In this document: positions 39,526-48,911 of the stretch, in pieces
Numbering within the stretch: position 1 is the stretch's first letter
Layout of the letters: the number at the start of each line of letters is the position of its first letter
Source: Arsenophonus sp031446125
Lineage (GTDB): Bacteria; Pseudomonadota; Gammaproteobacteria; Enterobacterales; Enterobacteriaceae
Direction of reading: 5' to 3'
DNA length: 64,000 nucleotides
Assembly: GCA_031446125.1 (NCBI GenBank)
Contig: CP132909.1
Coordinates: forward strand, 1 to 64,000
Program-made: the position numbers and the translations under genes
The notes under the pieces: model-generated
Databases searched by the model: none
What the model saw: only the letters and a program-made list of their open reading frames with translations
Told to the model about the DNA's origin: nothing

Positions 39526-39956
39526 TAATTCTGTTTTTTAAAAATATTACCTTTAAGAATTATAACAAATAACGCCTGAACATTCAGGCGTTATTTATGT
39601 TGTTTTATCATTAAGATATTTATATTTTATCATTAAAATCATATGCTAAATTTTTATTTTATTTTTTAAATTAATGGAAAATTATAAGATGTATTTATTG
39701 CTAATATCATTAAATGAATTTATTTAAATAAATTGATTTAATACTCATAATTAGCGAAAAAATGACATTTTTTCTATTATTTGTTAAGTAAATTTATTTT
39801 AAATATAATGATCTATTTTAAAAAAAATGTATATAAATTATTATAAAACATAATAAATATTTTTCTAAATTATTAGCACAATGTGTAAGAAAGAAATACA
39901 GGTCATATTCATTTTAGATATTATATGAATCATAAAGTAATTGGTAGAGAACTTTT
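39526..39956. other. purA-rnr gap
   Basis: About 430 bases holding the purA terminator and then A/T-rich sequence. In E. coli the repressor gene nsrR lies here. No trace was seen. Confidence 0.5.
39567..39596 (+). terminator. Intrinsic terminator of purA
   Basis: A 14-base perfect inverted repeat AAATAACGCCTGAA / TTCAGGCGTTATTT with a two-base centre (a stem of about 13 pairs with an ACAT loop) lies 42 bases after the purA stop. The G+C core with A-run before and T-run after is a textbook terminator. It is symmetric, so it could act both ways. Confidence 0.92.
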
Positions 39957-42173
39957 ATGGTGAAAAAAGATCCTTATAAAGAACGAGAAGCAAAGAAATA
40001 TTATTCACCAATTGCAAGTCGTGAATATATTTTAGAAATTTTATCACAGTTTATTAATCCAGTGAGTCGCCATGAAATTGCTAAAATATTGAAATTGACA
40101 AAAGAAAAAGAATTACATGCTTTAAATCGTCGGTTACGTGCAATGGAACGTGATGGACAATTAATATTTGATCATCAATGTTATATTTTGCCTAAATATG
40201 TTAACTTAATTAAAGGTACAGTTATTGGTCATCGTAATGGTTTTGGTTTTTTGCGAGTAGATGGTCAAAAAAATGATTTTTATCTTTCTTTGCGAGAAAT
40301 GAAAAAAACTTTACATGGAGACGTAGTACTTGTTCACCAACTGAAAAAAAATAGACGAGGACGCACAAAAGTTCGTATTGTGAAAATTCTTGTTCCAAGA
40401 AATAAAAATATTGTAGGACGTTATTTTTTAGAAGGCAATATTGGATATGTTGTGCCAGACGATAGTCGATTATCTTTTGAAATTTTGAACATTAAAAAAA
40501 ATCTTGATAGCACTGGTGTAAAAATAGGAAATATCGTTGTAGTGGAAATTATAAAAAGACCTGTTAATCATATTCAAGCAGTAGGAAATATTATTAAAGT
40601 ATTAGGTGATAATATGGGTATGAATATGGCAGTAGAAATTGCATTAAGAACCTATGATATTCCTTATGTTTGGCCAAAAGAAGTTAAAAAACAAATAACT
40701 AAGCTTTCAAAAAATATTCCTCTATCAGAAAAGAAGAAACGCATCAATTTGTCTCATCTTCCTTTAGTGACGATTGATAGTGAAGATGCTAGAGATTTTG
40801 ATGATGCTGTTTATTGTATGAAAAAAAAAGGAGGAGGATGGTTTTTATTGGTTGCAGTTGCTGATGTAAGTTATTATGTACAACCAAATACAGCATTAGA
40901 TTATGAGGCTTTAAATCGAGGCAATTCTATTTATTTTCCGTCACGTGTAATCCCTATGTTGCCTGAGATTCTTTCTAACGAATTGTGTTCTTTAATTCCC
41001 AAGGTTGATCGTTTATGTATGGTATGTGAAATAGAGGTGTCAAATGTAGGAGAAATTATTTCTTCAAAATTTTATGAAGGAGTAATGTGTTCTCATGCTA
41101 GATTAACTTATTCAACGGTATGGAAAATTTTGCAGGGAGATAAAGAGTTGTGTCAATTTTATAAAAATATAGTACCACATCTAGATCAACTTTACCAATT
41201 ATATAAAACATTAGATATAGCAAGAATAAATAGAGGTGCTATTTCTTTTGAATCAGAAGAAGCAAAATTTATTTTTAATAAAGATCAAAGAATTCAAGAT
41301 ATTCAATCTGTTGAACGTAATGATGCTCATAAATTGATTGAAGAATGCATGATTTTAGCAAATATAGCAGCAGCCAATTTTATTGATAAACATAAAGAAC
41401 CGTCTTTATATCGTATCCATGATATGCCAAAACAGGAAAATGTTGTGAATTTACGTACTGTTTTCAGTGAATTTGGTTTAAAATTATCTGGAGGTAATAA
41501 ACCTCAATCAGTTGATTATGCTAATATTATGAATATTATCGCTGAACGTCCAGATCATGAATTATTAAAAACAATGGTTTTGCGTTCTATGAACCAGGCT
41601 TTTTATCATTCTGAAAATAAAGGACATTTTGGTTTAGCATTAAAAGCTTATACACATTTCACTTCACCTATTCGACGGTATCCTGATTTACTTTTACATC
41701 GTTCCATTAAATATATTTTGTCTAAAAAATATCAAAATAATCAATGTCATCAAATTACAACCGGTGGTTGGCATTTTGATATGCACGAAATATTAGCATT
41801 AGGTCAACATTGTTCAATGACAGAAAGACGTGCTGAAGAAGCAATTAGAGATGTTTCTGATTGGTTAAAATGTGACTTCATGAAAAATAAAGTTGGAAAT
41901 ATATTTACTGGTATTATTACAAATGTTACTAGTTTTGGTTTTTTTGTTCGTTTGAATTATCTTTTTATTGATGGGCTTGTTCATATTTCTTCATTAAAAA
42001 ATGATTATTATCATTTTGATAGTGTAGGACAACGGCTTGTTGGTCAATCTTCTGGGATTATATATCGTCTTGGTGATAAAGTAGAAATCAAAGTTGAATC
42101 TGTAAATTTAGATGATCGTAAGATTATTCTTACATTAATTTCTTCTCAAGAAGTTTATAATAAGAGATCATAA
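39957..42173 (+). CDS. rnr: Ribonuclease R
   Basis: Processive 3'-5' exoribonuclease able to degrade structured RNA. It has 738 residues against 813 in E. coli. The order is an N-terminal winged helix (about 20-80), two cold-shock domains (about 83-240), the RNB catalytic domain (about 265-590, with the acidic cluster DSEDARDFDDAVYC) and an S1 domain near the end (FTGIITNVTSFGFFVRL). The basic C-terminal tail of E. coli RNase R is absent. That tail controls stability and tmRNA-SmpB contact in E. coli, so regulation may be simplified. rlmB follows, as in E. coli. Confidence 0.97.
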   Translation: MVKKDPYKEREAKKYYSPIASREYILEILSQFINPVSRHEIAKILKLTKEKELHALNRRLRAMERDGQLIFDHQCYILPKYVNLIKGTVIGHRNGFGFLRVDGQKNDFYLSLREMKKTLHGDVVLVHQLKKNRRGRTKVRIVKILVPRNKNIVGRYFLEGNIGYVVPDDSRLSFEILNIKKNLDSTGVKIGNIVVVEIIKRPVNHIQAVGNIIKVLGDNMGMNMAVEIALRTYDIPYVWPKEVKKQITKLSKNIPLSEKKKRINLSHLPLVTIDSEDARDFDDAVYCMKKKGGGWFLLVAVADVSYYVQPNTALDYEALNRGNSIYFPSRVIPMLPEILSNELCSLIPKVDRLCMVCEIEVSNVGEIISSKFYEGVMCSHARLTYSTVWKILQGDKELCQFYKNIVPHLDQLYQLYKTLDIARINRGAISFESEEAKFIFNKDQRIQDIQSVERNDAHKLIEECMILANIAAANFIDKHKEPSLYRIHDMPKQENVVNLRTVFSEFGLKLSGGNKPQSVDYANIMNIIAERPDHELLKTMVLRSMNQAFYHSENKGHFGLALKAYTHFTSPIRRYPDLLLHRSIKYILSKKYQNNQCHQITTGGWHFDMHEILALGQHCSMTERRAEEAIRDVSDWLKCDFMKNKVGNIFTGIITNVTSFGFFVRLNYLFIDGLVHISSLKNDYYHFDSVGQRLVGQSSGIIYRLGDKVEIKVESVNLDDRKIILTLISSQEVYNKRS

Positions 42174-42352
42174 AAATATAAAAAATATATTCATAATTAA
42201 ACAAATATGTAATTTATTATACATTTTATTATAAAAAATTATTTAAAAGAATAGAATATTCATTATATAAAAAACATTTTTAATAAGCGATAATTTGCAT
42301 TATTAGTGATATTTATTTAATATATTTTTTTATTTTTGATATTTATCAATTA

Positions 42353-43105
42353 ATGAATAAATTTATGAACAAAATGATTTATGGTATTCATTCAGTGCAA
42401 AAAATATTAGAAATAGATTATTCGCGTTTTCAAAAAGTATATGTTATTAAAGAAAATAAAAATAAACGTTTATTATCACTAATTCATCAGTTTAATAATT
42501 TAGGTATTGCTATACATATAGTGAATCGTAAATGGATGAATTTTAAAACAGAAAACGCTGTACATCAAGGTATTGTTGCATTTATTAAATCTAGTAGAGA
42601 ACATAAAGATAGTGATTTAGCAACGATTCTTTCTCATATAAAAATCCCGTTTATACTTATATTAGATTGTGTCACAGATCCATATAATTTAGGTGCTTGT
42701 TTGCGTAGTGCAGATGCAGCAGGTGTTGATATGGTGATTGTGCCTAAAGATAAATCTGCTAATCTTAATTCTATAGCTACAAAAGTTGCTTGTGGTGCTA
42801 ATGAAAGTGTACCATTTATTAGGGTTACTAATCTTGCTCAAACATTACGTCAATTACAGAAAAATCATATTCGGATTATTGGTACAGTAATTGAAAGTAA
42901 TTATACGTTATATAATACAAAATTAACCGGAGCTGTTGCTTTAGTTATGGGTTCAGAAAATAAAGGTATCCGAAATTTAACAAGGAAAAACTGTGATGAT
43001 TTGATTAGAATTCCAATCTTAGGTAAAGTAAATTCTTTAAATGTTTCTGTTGCAACAGGAATATGTTTATTTGAAATAGTACGTCAACGATTTTTTAATA
43101 TTTAA
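42353..43105 (+). CDS. rlmB: 23S rRNA (Gm2251) methyltransferase RlmB
   Basis: SpoU-family SAM-dependent enzyme methylating the ribose of G2251 in 23S rRNA. The frame from 42353 has 250 residues. Similarity to E. coli RlmB (243) starts at the third in-frame ATG region, so the ATG at 42365 (MNKMIYGIHSVQ) may be the true start. The knotted SAM-binding motifs are intact: LDCVTDPYNLGACLRSADAAG, VMGSENKGI and LNVSVATGICLFE. It follows rnr as in E. coli and precedes the rpsF operon. Confidence 0.96.
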   Translation: MNKFMNKMIYGIHSVQKILEIDYSRFQKVYVIKENKNKRLLSLIHQFNNLGIAIHIVNRKWMNFKTENAVHQGIVAFIKSSREHKDSDLATILSHIKIPFILILDCVTDPYNLGACLRSADAAGVDMVIVPKDKSANLNSIATKVACGANESVPFIRVTNLAQTLRQLQKNHIRIIGTVIESNYTLYNTKLTGAVALVMGSENKGIRNLTRKNCDDLIRIPILGKVNSLNVSVATGICLFEIVRQRFFNI

Positions 43106-43217
43106 CTGTGTTATAAAAAATATTTAGTATAAGTAAGATCCATAATCTATTATTTGAATTTTAATTGTAAAATAAGTATAATGAAAATGTTTTTTTAATT
43201 AAAATAAACTAAGAAGT

Positions 43218-43289
43218 TCCTTACCTCCATTTTCTATTTAATGATTTTGATTTTAATAATGAGGAGGTTTTTATAATAATCCATAAGGA
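43218..43289 (+). promoter_or_regulatory. Candidate rpsF leader hairpin / anti-ribosome-site element
   Basis: Upstream of rpsF the sequence TCCTTACCTCC (43218-43228) can pair in two ways. ACCTCC matches GGAGGT at 43263-43268, and TCCTTA matches TAAGGA at 43284-43289, the rpsF ribosome site. The G+C content stands out from the flanks. In E. coli this operon is autoregulated by the S6:S18 complex binding a leader stem-loop. I cannot confirm that this is the same motif. Confidence 0.45.
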
Positions 43290-43298
43290 GCAAAAATT

Positions 43299-43700
43299 AT
43301 GCGTCATTACGAAATTATTTTAATGGTTCATCCAGATCAGAGCGATACTGTATCAAATATGATTGAATATTATACCAAATTAATTATTGATGCCAAGGGA
43401 AAAGTTTATCGTTTAGAAGATTGGGGAAGACGTCAATTAGCCTATATGATCAAAAAATTGCATAAAGCACATTATGTTCTCATGAATGTAGAAGCTCCAA
43501 AAGTAGTAATTGATGAATTAGAGACGATTTTTCGATTTAACGATGCTATTATTCGTAGTATGGTTATAAGAATGAAAAGTGCAATTACGGAATTATCTCC
43601 TATGATGATTAAAACTAAAGAAAATCGTTTTTCTCACGATTATTTTGGTGAAAATAAAGAAAAATCGAAAATTACAGCAATAGAACATTTAAAAAAGTAA
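43299..43700 (+). CDS. rpsF: 30S ribosomal protein S6
   Basis: S6 binds the 16S rRNA central domain together with S18. It has 133 residues, close to E. coli. The N-terminal MRHYEIILMVHPDQSDTV and the RRQLAYMIKKLHKAHYVLMNVEAP core (two blocks, RRQLAYMIKK and HYVLMNVEAP) are conserved. The C-terminal tail is Lys/Glu-rich. A CATAAGGAG ribosome site lies just upstream. It starts the rpsF-rpsR-rplI group. priB, between rpsF and rpsR in E. coli, is missing. Confidence 0.98.
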   Translation: MRHYEIILMVHPDQSDTVSNMIEYYTKLIIDAKGKVYRLEDWGRRQLAYMIKKLHKAHYVLMNVEAPKVVIDELETIFRFNDAIIRSMVIRMKSAITELSPMMIKTKENRFSHDYFGENKEKSKITAIEHLKK

Positions 43701-43956
43701 TTTTTTAATACTGGTTGTAATATTATTTTTATATATTTTTAGTGTATAATTTTAAATTTTATTATATAAATCTTATGCAATCGGTATTTTAGAAATAAAA
43801 TGAAATATTTATAATATATTAATAAGTTATAAAAATAATTATTTTAATTCTGTTCATATTTTTATAAAAAAATCTATTGTTTATTTTTTAAAAAAATGTT
43901 TTTATTGCATATACTATTTCAGTATTTACAAATAAATTATTGGAGAATATGAAAAC
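43701..43956. other. rpsF-rpsR gap, former priB position
   Basis: 256 bases of A/T-rich sequence replace the priB gene (primosomal replication protein, about 104 codons). A frame near 43890-43935 reads KMFLLHILFQYLQI, faintly like the C-terminus of PriB (SKMVLHAEQIELI), but this is too weak to call. A TTGGAGAAT ribosome site for rpsR lies at the right end. Confidence 0.4.
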
Positions 43957-44184
43957 ATGCCACGTTATTTTAGACGTCGTAAGTTCTGCCGATTTACAGC
44001 AGAAGGTGTTCAAGAAATTGATTATAAAGATATTACAACATTAAAAAATTATATTACTGAAAGTGGTAAAATTGTACCTAGTCGCATTACTGGCACTAGT
44101 GCAAAATATCAACGCCAGCTTGCTCAAGCAATTAAGCGAGCACGTTATTTATCTCTATTACCATATACGGATCATCATCAGTGA
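43957..44184 (+). CDS. rpsR: 30S ribosomal protein S18
   Basis: 75 residues, identical in length to E. coli S18, and nearly unchanged: MPRYFRRRKFCRFTAEG at the start, LKNYITESGKIVPSRITG in the middle and the basic QRQLAQAIKRARYLSLLPY near the end. It pairs with S6 on 16S rRNA. rplI follows after 37 bases. Confidence 0.99.
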   Translation: MPRYFRRRKFCRFTAEGVQEIDYKDITTLKNYITESGKIVPSRITGTSAKYQRQLAQAIKRARYLSLLPYTDHHQ

Positions 44185-44221
44185 TTTTTTTATCAATTTA
44201 TGATGATTTCAGGATAAAATA

Positions 44222-44671
44222 ATGCAAATAATTTTATTAGATAAAGTAGAAAATTTAGGTAAATTAGGTGATACAGTTAATGTAAAATCTGGTTATGCAC
44301 GTAATTATTTAATTCCTTATGGAAAAGCAGTTCTTGCAACTAAAAAAAATATTTCTTTTTTTAAAATGCGTTATGCCGAAATACAAGCTAAATTAGAAGA
44401 GATTTTGTCTATTGCTAAAAAACGTGCTGAAAAAATTAATGAATTAAAAATTATAACTATTGCTGCTAAAGTAGGAAATGAAGGCAAATTATTTGGTTCA
44501 ATAAGTAGTCGTGATATTGCGGAAGTGGTTACTGAAAAAGGCATTACAATTACAAAAAATGAAGTGTTTTTGCCAAATGGTGTATTACGTACTGTTGGTC
44601 AGCATGAAGTTATTTTAAAATTTCATAATGATGTTTTAGTAAAACTAAATATAAATATTATTTCTAAATAA
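44222..44671 (+). CDS. rplI: 50S ribosomal protein L9
   Basis: 149 residues, as in E. coli. The N-terminal rRNA-binding domain (MQIILLDKVENLGKLGDTVNVKSGYARNYLIP, conserved blocks LGKLGD and GYARNYLIP) is joined by a long helix to the C-terminal domain with GKLFGSISSRDI. It is the last gene of the ribosomal group and converges with lipA across a 136-base A/T gap. That gap is where the E. coli-like order breaks. Confidence 0.98.
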   Translation: MQIILLDKVENLGKLGDTVNVKSGYARNYLIPYGKAVLATKKNISFFKMRYAEIQAKLEEILSIAKKRAEKINELKIITIAAKVGNEGKLFGSISSRDIAEVVTEKGITITKNEVFLPNGVLRTVGQHEVILKFHNDVLVKLNINIISK

Positions 44672-44807
44672 TTTATTTTATATTATTTTAAATTTTTCTT
44701 TCAAAAAATTATAAGCAAAAATGTGCATATATTAATAATATACTAAATTTCTATTTTTAAAAATAATTATAATTTTTATAACTATTAAATATTAAATTTA
44801 CAAAAAA

Positions 44808-45773
44808 TTACTCAATATTTATTCCTTTAGATTGCAAATCTGCATGATAAGATGAACGCACTAGTGGACCAGATGCTACGTGTGTAAAACCCATTTCTAT
44901 GGCATCTTTTTTTATATTTTGAAATTCTGAAGGACTGACATATCGTTCTACAGATAAATGATCAGGGCTTGGTTGAAGATATTGCCCTACAGTGAGCATA
45001 GTTACTCCATTTTGCCTTAAGTCATACATAACATCTTTTATTTCTTGATTTGTTTCGCCTAATCCAACCATTAATCCTGATTTTGTTGGTATTTTAGGAT
45101 GTATTATTTTAAATTTTTCCAGTAATTTTAACGATCCATGATAATTAGCCCCAGGACGAATTTTTTTGTATATACGAGGCACATTTTCGATATTATGATT
45201 AAAAACATCTGGCGGTACTTTGGATAAAATTTGAAGAGCTTGGTTTATTCGTCCACGAAAATCAGGAACCAGTATTTCTATTTTTATATGTGGATTTTTA
45301 TTTCTAATAGACATTATACAATCAGCGAAATGTTTTGCTCCACCATCATGTAGATCATCACGATTGACAGAAGTAATAACAATATAGTTTAAACGCATAT
45401 CTTTAATGGTTTTTGCTAACTTGATAGGTTCATTTGGATCAGGCATATTAGGACGTCCATTAGTGACATTGCAAAATGGACAATGTCGAGTACAAATAGC
45501 GCCTAAAATCATAAAAGTAGCAGTACCTTTATTAAAACACTCAGGTAGATTAGGACATGAAGCCTCTTCACATACAGAATGTAAGCCATTTTTCCGCATC
45601 GCATTTTTAATTTTTTCTATGCGAGTAAAATCATTAGGTATTTTTATTTTAAGCCATTTAGGTTTATTGTATACTTGTTTGTAACCTGTTGTAATAATTT
45701 TTATAGGAATTGATGATATTTTATCAGAATTAGGATATTGCTTCTTGTTTTTTTTTGTAATATTTTCACTCAT
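44808..45773 (-). CDS. lipA: Lipoyl synthase LipA
   Basis: Radical-SAM enzyme inserting two sulfurs into protein-bound octanoyl groups to make lipoate. The 321 residues equal the E. coli length. Cys of the auxiliary [4Fe-4S] cluster lie in CEEASCPNLPEC, the radical-SAM cluster in CTRHCPFC, and the C-terminal RSSYHADLQ supplies the conserved Ser ligand. Together with LipB it lipoylates AceF (and other E2 or GcvH proteins if present), so the PDH complex at the window start depends on it. Confidence 0.98.
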   Translation of the reverse strand: MSENITKKNKKQYPNSDKISSIPIKIITTGYKQVYNKPKWLKIKIPNDFTRIEKIKNAMRKNGLHSVCEEASCPNLPECFNKGTATFMILGAICTRHCPFCNVTNGRPNMPDPNEPIKLAKTIKDMRLNYIVITSVNRDDLHDGGAKHFADCIMSIRNKNPHIKIEILVPDFRGRINQALQILSKVPPDVFNHNIENVPRIYKKIRPGANYHGSLKLLEKFKIIHPKIPTKSGLMVGLGETNQEIKDVMYDLRQNGVTMLTVGQYLQPSPDHLSVERYVSPSEFQNIKKDAIEMGFTHVASGPLVRSSYHADLQSKGINIE

Positions 45774-45893
45774 AATATTTAATTATCCATTTTATTATCT
45801 TATATATAAGATACTTTATTTCATTTTATTATAAATAATTATGCTTAATATGATATTTTATTATTGTTTTTCAATGATGATTACAATTATTTT

Positions 45894-46463
45894 TTACATT
45901 TTATGCATAGGTATTAATTGCAATAAATGATAAAAATTTTTTATAATTAAAGGTTCTATATCTTTGATTTGAATATGGGGAATAAATTTATTTATTTGAG
46001 TCATTTGCATACCAATATTACCACAAGGATTAATTTGTTTAAAAGGTGTTAGGTCCATATTAACATTTAATGCTAAACCGTGCATAGTACAACCTTTATT
46101 AATACGTAATCCTAAAGAGCAAATTTTTTTTTTGTTAACATAAACACCAGGAAACTGATCTTGTGAATAACTTTTAATCCCTAATTCATTTAAAGTATGA
46201 ATAACCGTATTTTCTAGTGTATGAACTAATTTTTTTATGTTCATTGCATAACGTTTTAAGTCTAATAAAATATACATTATTAACTGTCCAGGCCCATGAT
46301 AAGTTATTTGCCCCCCTCGGTCTGATTGAATTACCGGAATATTATTTGATACTAATAAGTGTTCTTTTTTTCCAGTTTGCCCTTGTGTAAAAACAGGGTA
46401 ATGTTCAAGAAGCCAAATTTCATCTTGTGTATTGATGGCTCTTTTTTTTGTAAATTCATGCAT
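45894..46463 (-). CDS. lipB: Octanoyltransferase LipB (start uncertain)
   Basis: Transfers octanoate from acyl carrier protein to lipoyl domains. From the first ATG it has 189 residues (MHEFTKKRAINTQDEIW), against 213 in E. coli. The conserved QSDRGGQITYHGPGQ, the catalytic Cys in the INPCGNIGM block and the KKICSLGLRI lysine motif are present. Codons directly upstream in frame still encode RHLGLHAYQDILED, matching E. coli RQLGLQPYEPISQA, but contain no ATG, GTG or TTG. Initiation may use ATT/ATC near 46524-46535 or the protein may be shortened. ybeD, between lipB and dacA in E. coli, is missing. Confidence 0.93.
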   Translation of the reverse strand: MHEFTKKRAINTQDEIWLLEHYPVFTQGQTGKKEHLLVSNNIPVIQSDRGGQITYHGPGQLIMYILLDLKRYAMNIKKLVHTLENTVIHTLNELGIKSYSQDQFPGVYVNKKKICSLGLRINKGCTMHGLALNVNMDLTPFKQINPCGNIGMQMTQINKFIPHIQIKDIEPLIIKNFYHLLQLIPMHKM

Positions 46464-46535
46464 GTCCTCTAAAATATCTTGGTAAGCATGGAGCCCTAAA
46501 TGACGTAATATAATATTATTTTTGATATTTTTAAT

Positions 46536-46964
46536 GATATAATAAATATGATATAATTATATGTTGTAATTAATAAAGATTATTTCAAAAATTATACTAT
46601 ATAATTTTGCTATAATAAAAGTAAAAAAAATATTTTTATTAATTATTTTTAAATATCAGGTTAAATAATTATAGTTAAATAAGAAGTTTTTTGATAAAAA
46701 CACCATCTATAAATTTTTATATTTTTATATTAAAAATATTGATTAACTTGTATTGTTGTAATTGTTTTTTATTTTTTGATATATTAAATAATTTTAAATT
46801 ATTTTTAAAAACTTATTTTTTGCATGTTTTTTAAATTATGTAAAATAACTAATAAAGGTAATTATTTATTGTTATTTTCAATTTTTTTTTAAATATATTA
46901 TAAATAATATTAAATATTATAATTAAATAAAAGATAAAAAAATAATTTTAAATAATCAATTTTT
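46536..46964. other. lipB-dacA gap, former ybeD position
   Basis: About 430 bases of A/T-rich sequence between lipB and the dacA remnant. No YbeD similarity was seen. Confidence 0.45.
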
Positions 46965-48086
46965 TTAAATAAAAATATTACCTTTATTTACTTCTGTTAA
47001 TAAAAATAAAGTTTGTTTTTCAATATTTTTTTTATCTAATTCTACTGTGATATATCCGACAATTTTATTTTTTTAAAAGGTACTTCTAAGATATTATTCA
47101 ATTTATAATCAATTTTTATATTTTTTATACGCTTTCGTGGAATTGTTATATAAAGATTTTTGTTAATTCCGAATGATACTTTATGTTTATCATCAAATAA
47201 AATAGCTCGAGAAAGTAATTGTTTTTGTTTCTCTAATAATTTTGTAGTTTCAAAAAAATAAATCCCAAGTTTAGTAATTTTTTGCTTTCTATATTTCGTA
47301 TATTTTTGCTATGAGCACCTAATACAACTGATATTAATCGCATATGTCCTTTAGTATATCCTTTTTTAATACCATCAACATTGATATTTTTATTTTATAA
47401 TAAAGTGTTGCGATTTAATTGAAGAATTTTATTAAAAGTAAATTCTTTTTCTTTGTAAATAGAATATTCTGGAATATCACGAATTAAAGCTTTTGCAATT
47501 AATGCTATATAACGTGCTGAAAACTATATTGTTCATTAAAATCCAATCCATGTGCAGTAAGAAAATGAGTATTTTTTAATCCAAGTTTTTTTCCATTATA
47601 ATTCATTAGTTTAATAAAATTAGTTTTATTACCAGAAATATATTTTTCTGCGACTATACAGGCATCGTGACCAGATTGCAAAATAATACCTCTCATTAAT
47701 GGTGAGATAGATACTTGATCATCATTTTTTAAAAACATAAGTTAAGAGCCTTTAAAAATTGGGTTATGTCTCCATGCATTATTATCTATAATAACTTTAT
47801 CATTCATACTGATTTTATTGGTTTTATTTTTTGACCAATTGTATAAGTTGTCATTTATTTAGTTAAACTAGCTGGGTTACGACGGTGATCAGCATTTTTT
47901 TTAGATAAAACCTTTTCTGAATAATAATCAATAAGCATGTAAGATGCAGCATTAATATCTGGATGTTTTAAGTAAATAAAATTGTTTGTAGATTTAGTTT
48001 TTGTTTTAGCAAATGTTATCACTGAAAATACAAGAGCAATATTTAATATTATTATGCGTATAAATTGTAAAAAATAGATCTTTCAT
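46965..48086 (-). pseudogene. dacA: dacA (penicillin-binding protein 5, D-Ala-D-Ala carboxypeptidase), degraded
   Basis: Near full-length but broken. From 48086 the frame reads PDINAASYMLIDYYSEKVL...RRNPASLTK, containing the catalytic SxxK, and then hits TAA directly after that Lys. Pieces continue across frameshifts: the longest open piece, 47505-47738, encodes LMRGIILQSGHDAC...LGLKNTHFLTAHGLD. The SGN motif has become SGH, the KTG motif reads KKG (VDGIKKG, about 47360), and about 12 residues after it are missing. The C-terminal end KIVGYITVELDKKNIEKQ...KGNIFI is still recognisable to 46965. Position between rodA and lipB is as in E. coli. At least three stop or frameshift lesions plus active-site changes rule out function. 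Confidence 0.95.
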
Positions 48087-48911
48087 AATGAATAATATTC
48101 TTGTTTTTATGATTAATATTTTAATACAATTATTCTTAATTTTATTTAAAATAAAATAATATTATAAAATTTTTGGAGTATTGATATTTTAATTAATTTT
48201 TAAAATTATTTTTTATATGGCATAGTTTAAATTTTATATCGTAGAAATATTTTTTATATGTAAAATAATAATATTTTTTAATATTATGTTTTAATTTTAA
48301 AAATCAAATAATCATTTAGTATTCTTTTAATGTTACATGATAAAGTAATCTAATATTTTTTTATTACTTAAATTTTTAAATATAAAGATATTTTTTGTTT
48401 TTTAGGTTTTTATTAAATTTGTAATTTAATTAATATTGCTATAAAATAGAGTTTTTAATATTTATTAATGCATATTAAAATTTGTTTATACAATACTATA
48501 TTTTATCTTTTATAAGATAGAATATAGTTGCTAAAATATTAATTTGGTTATTTTTTTTGATTATCTAATAACGTATAATTATTTATAATATGCCACATTC
48601 TTTTTTATTCCAATTAAAAGTTATTTAAATAAAAATATATAGATAATATTGTTAATATTTTGATGATTTTAATAAGATATATTTTTTGTTTGCTTTTGAA
48701 ATAATAAAAAGTAAGAAGGAGATTTATTTTTTCATCGAAAAATATCTTTGTGATTTCATGAAATTATAGAGTAAATATATTTTTATATAATAAAACTCAT
48801 ATGTTTTAAAATGTTTTAATAATTTGAATATATTTATATTTCTTATTATTTTATATATCTTTTTATTTAAATAGTTTACTAATATAAAAAATATCTTATA
48901 TAATTTTTTAT
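48087..48911. other. dacA-rodA gap, former rlpA position
   Basis: About 825 bases where E. coli has rlpA. No RlpA sequence was found. A 63-codon Lys/Ile/Tyr-rich frame (48724-48915, minus) overlaps the rodA stop as ATGA but has no recognisable homology. Confidence 0.45.

Noticed and set aside
43890..43935. priB C-terminal remnant
   Set aside because: Only about six residues resemble PriB in a Leu/Phe/Lys-biased translation; that is within chance for such sequence.
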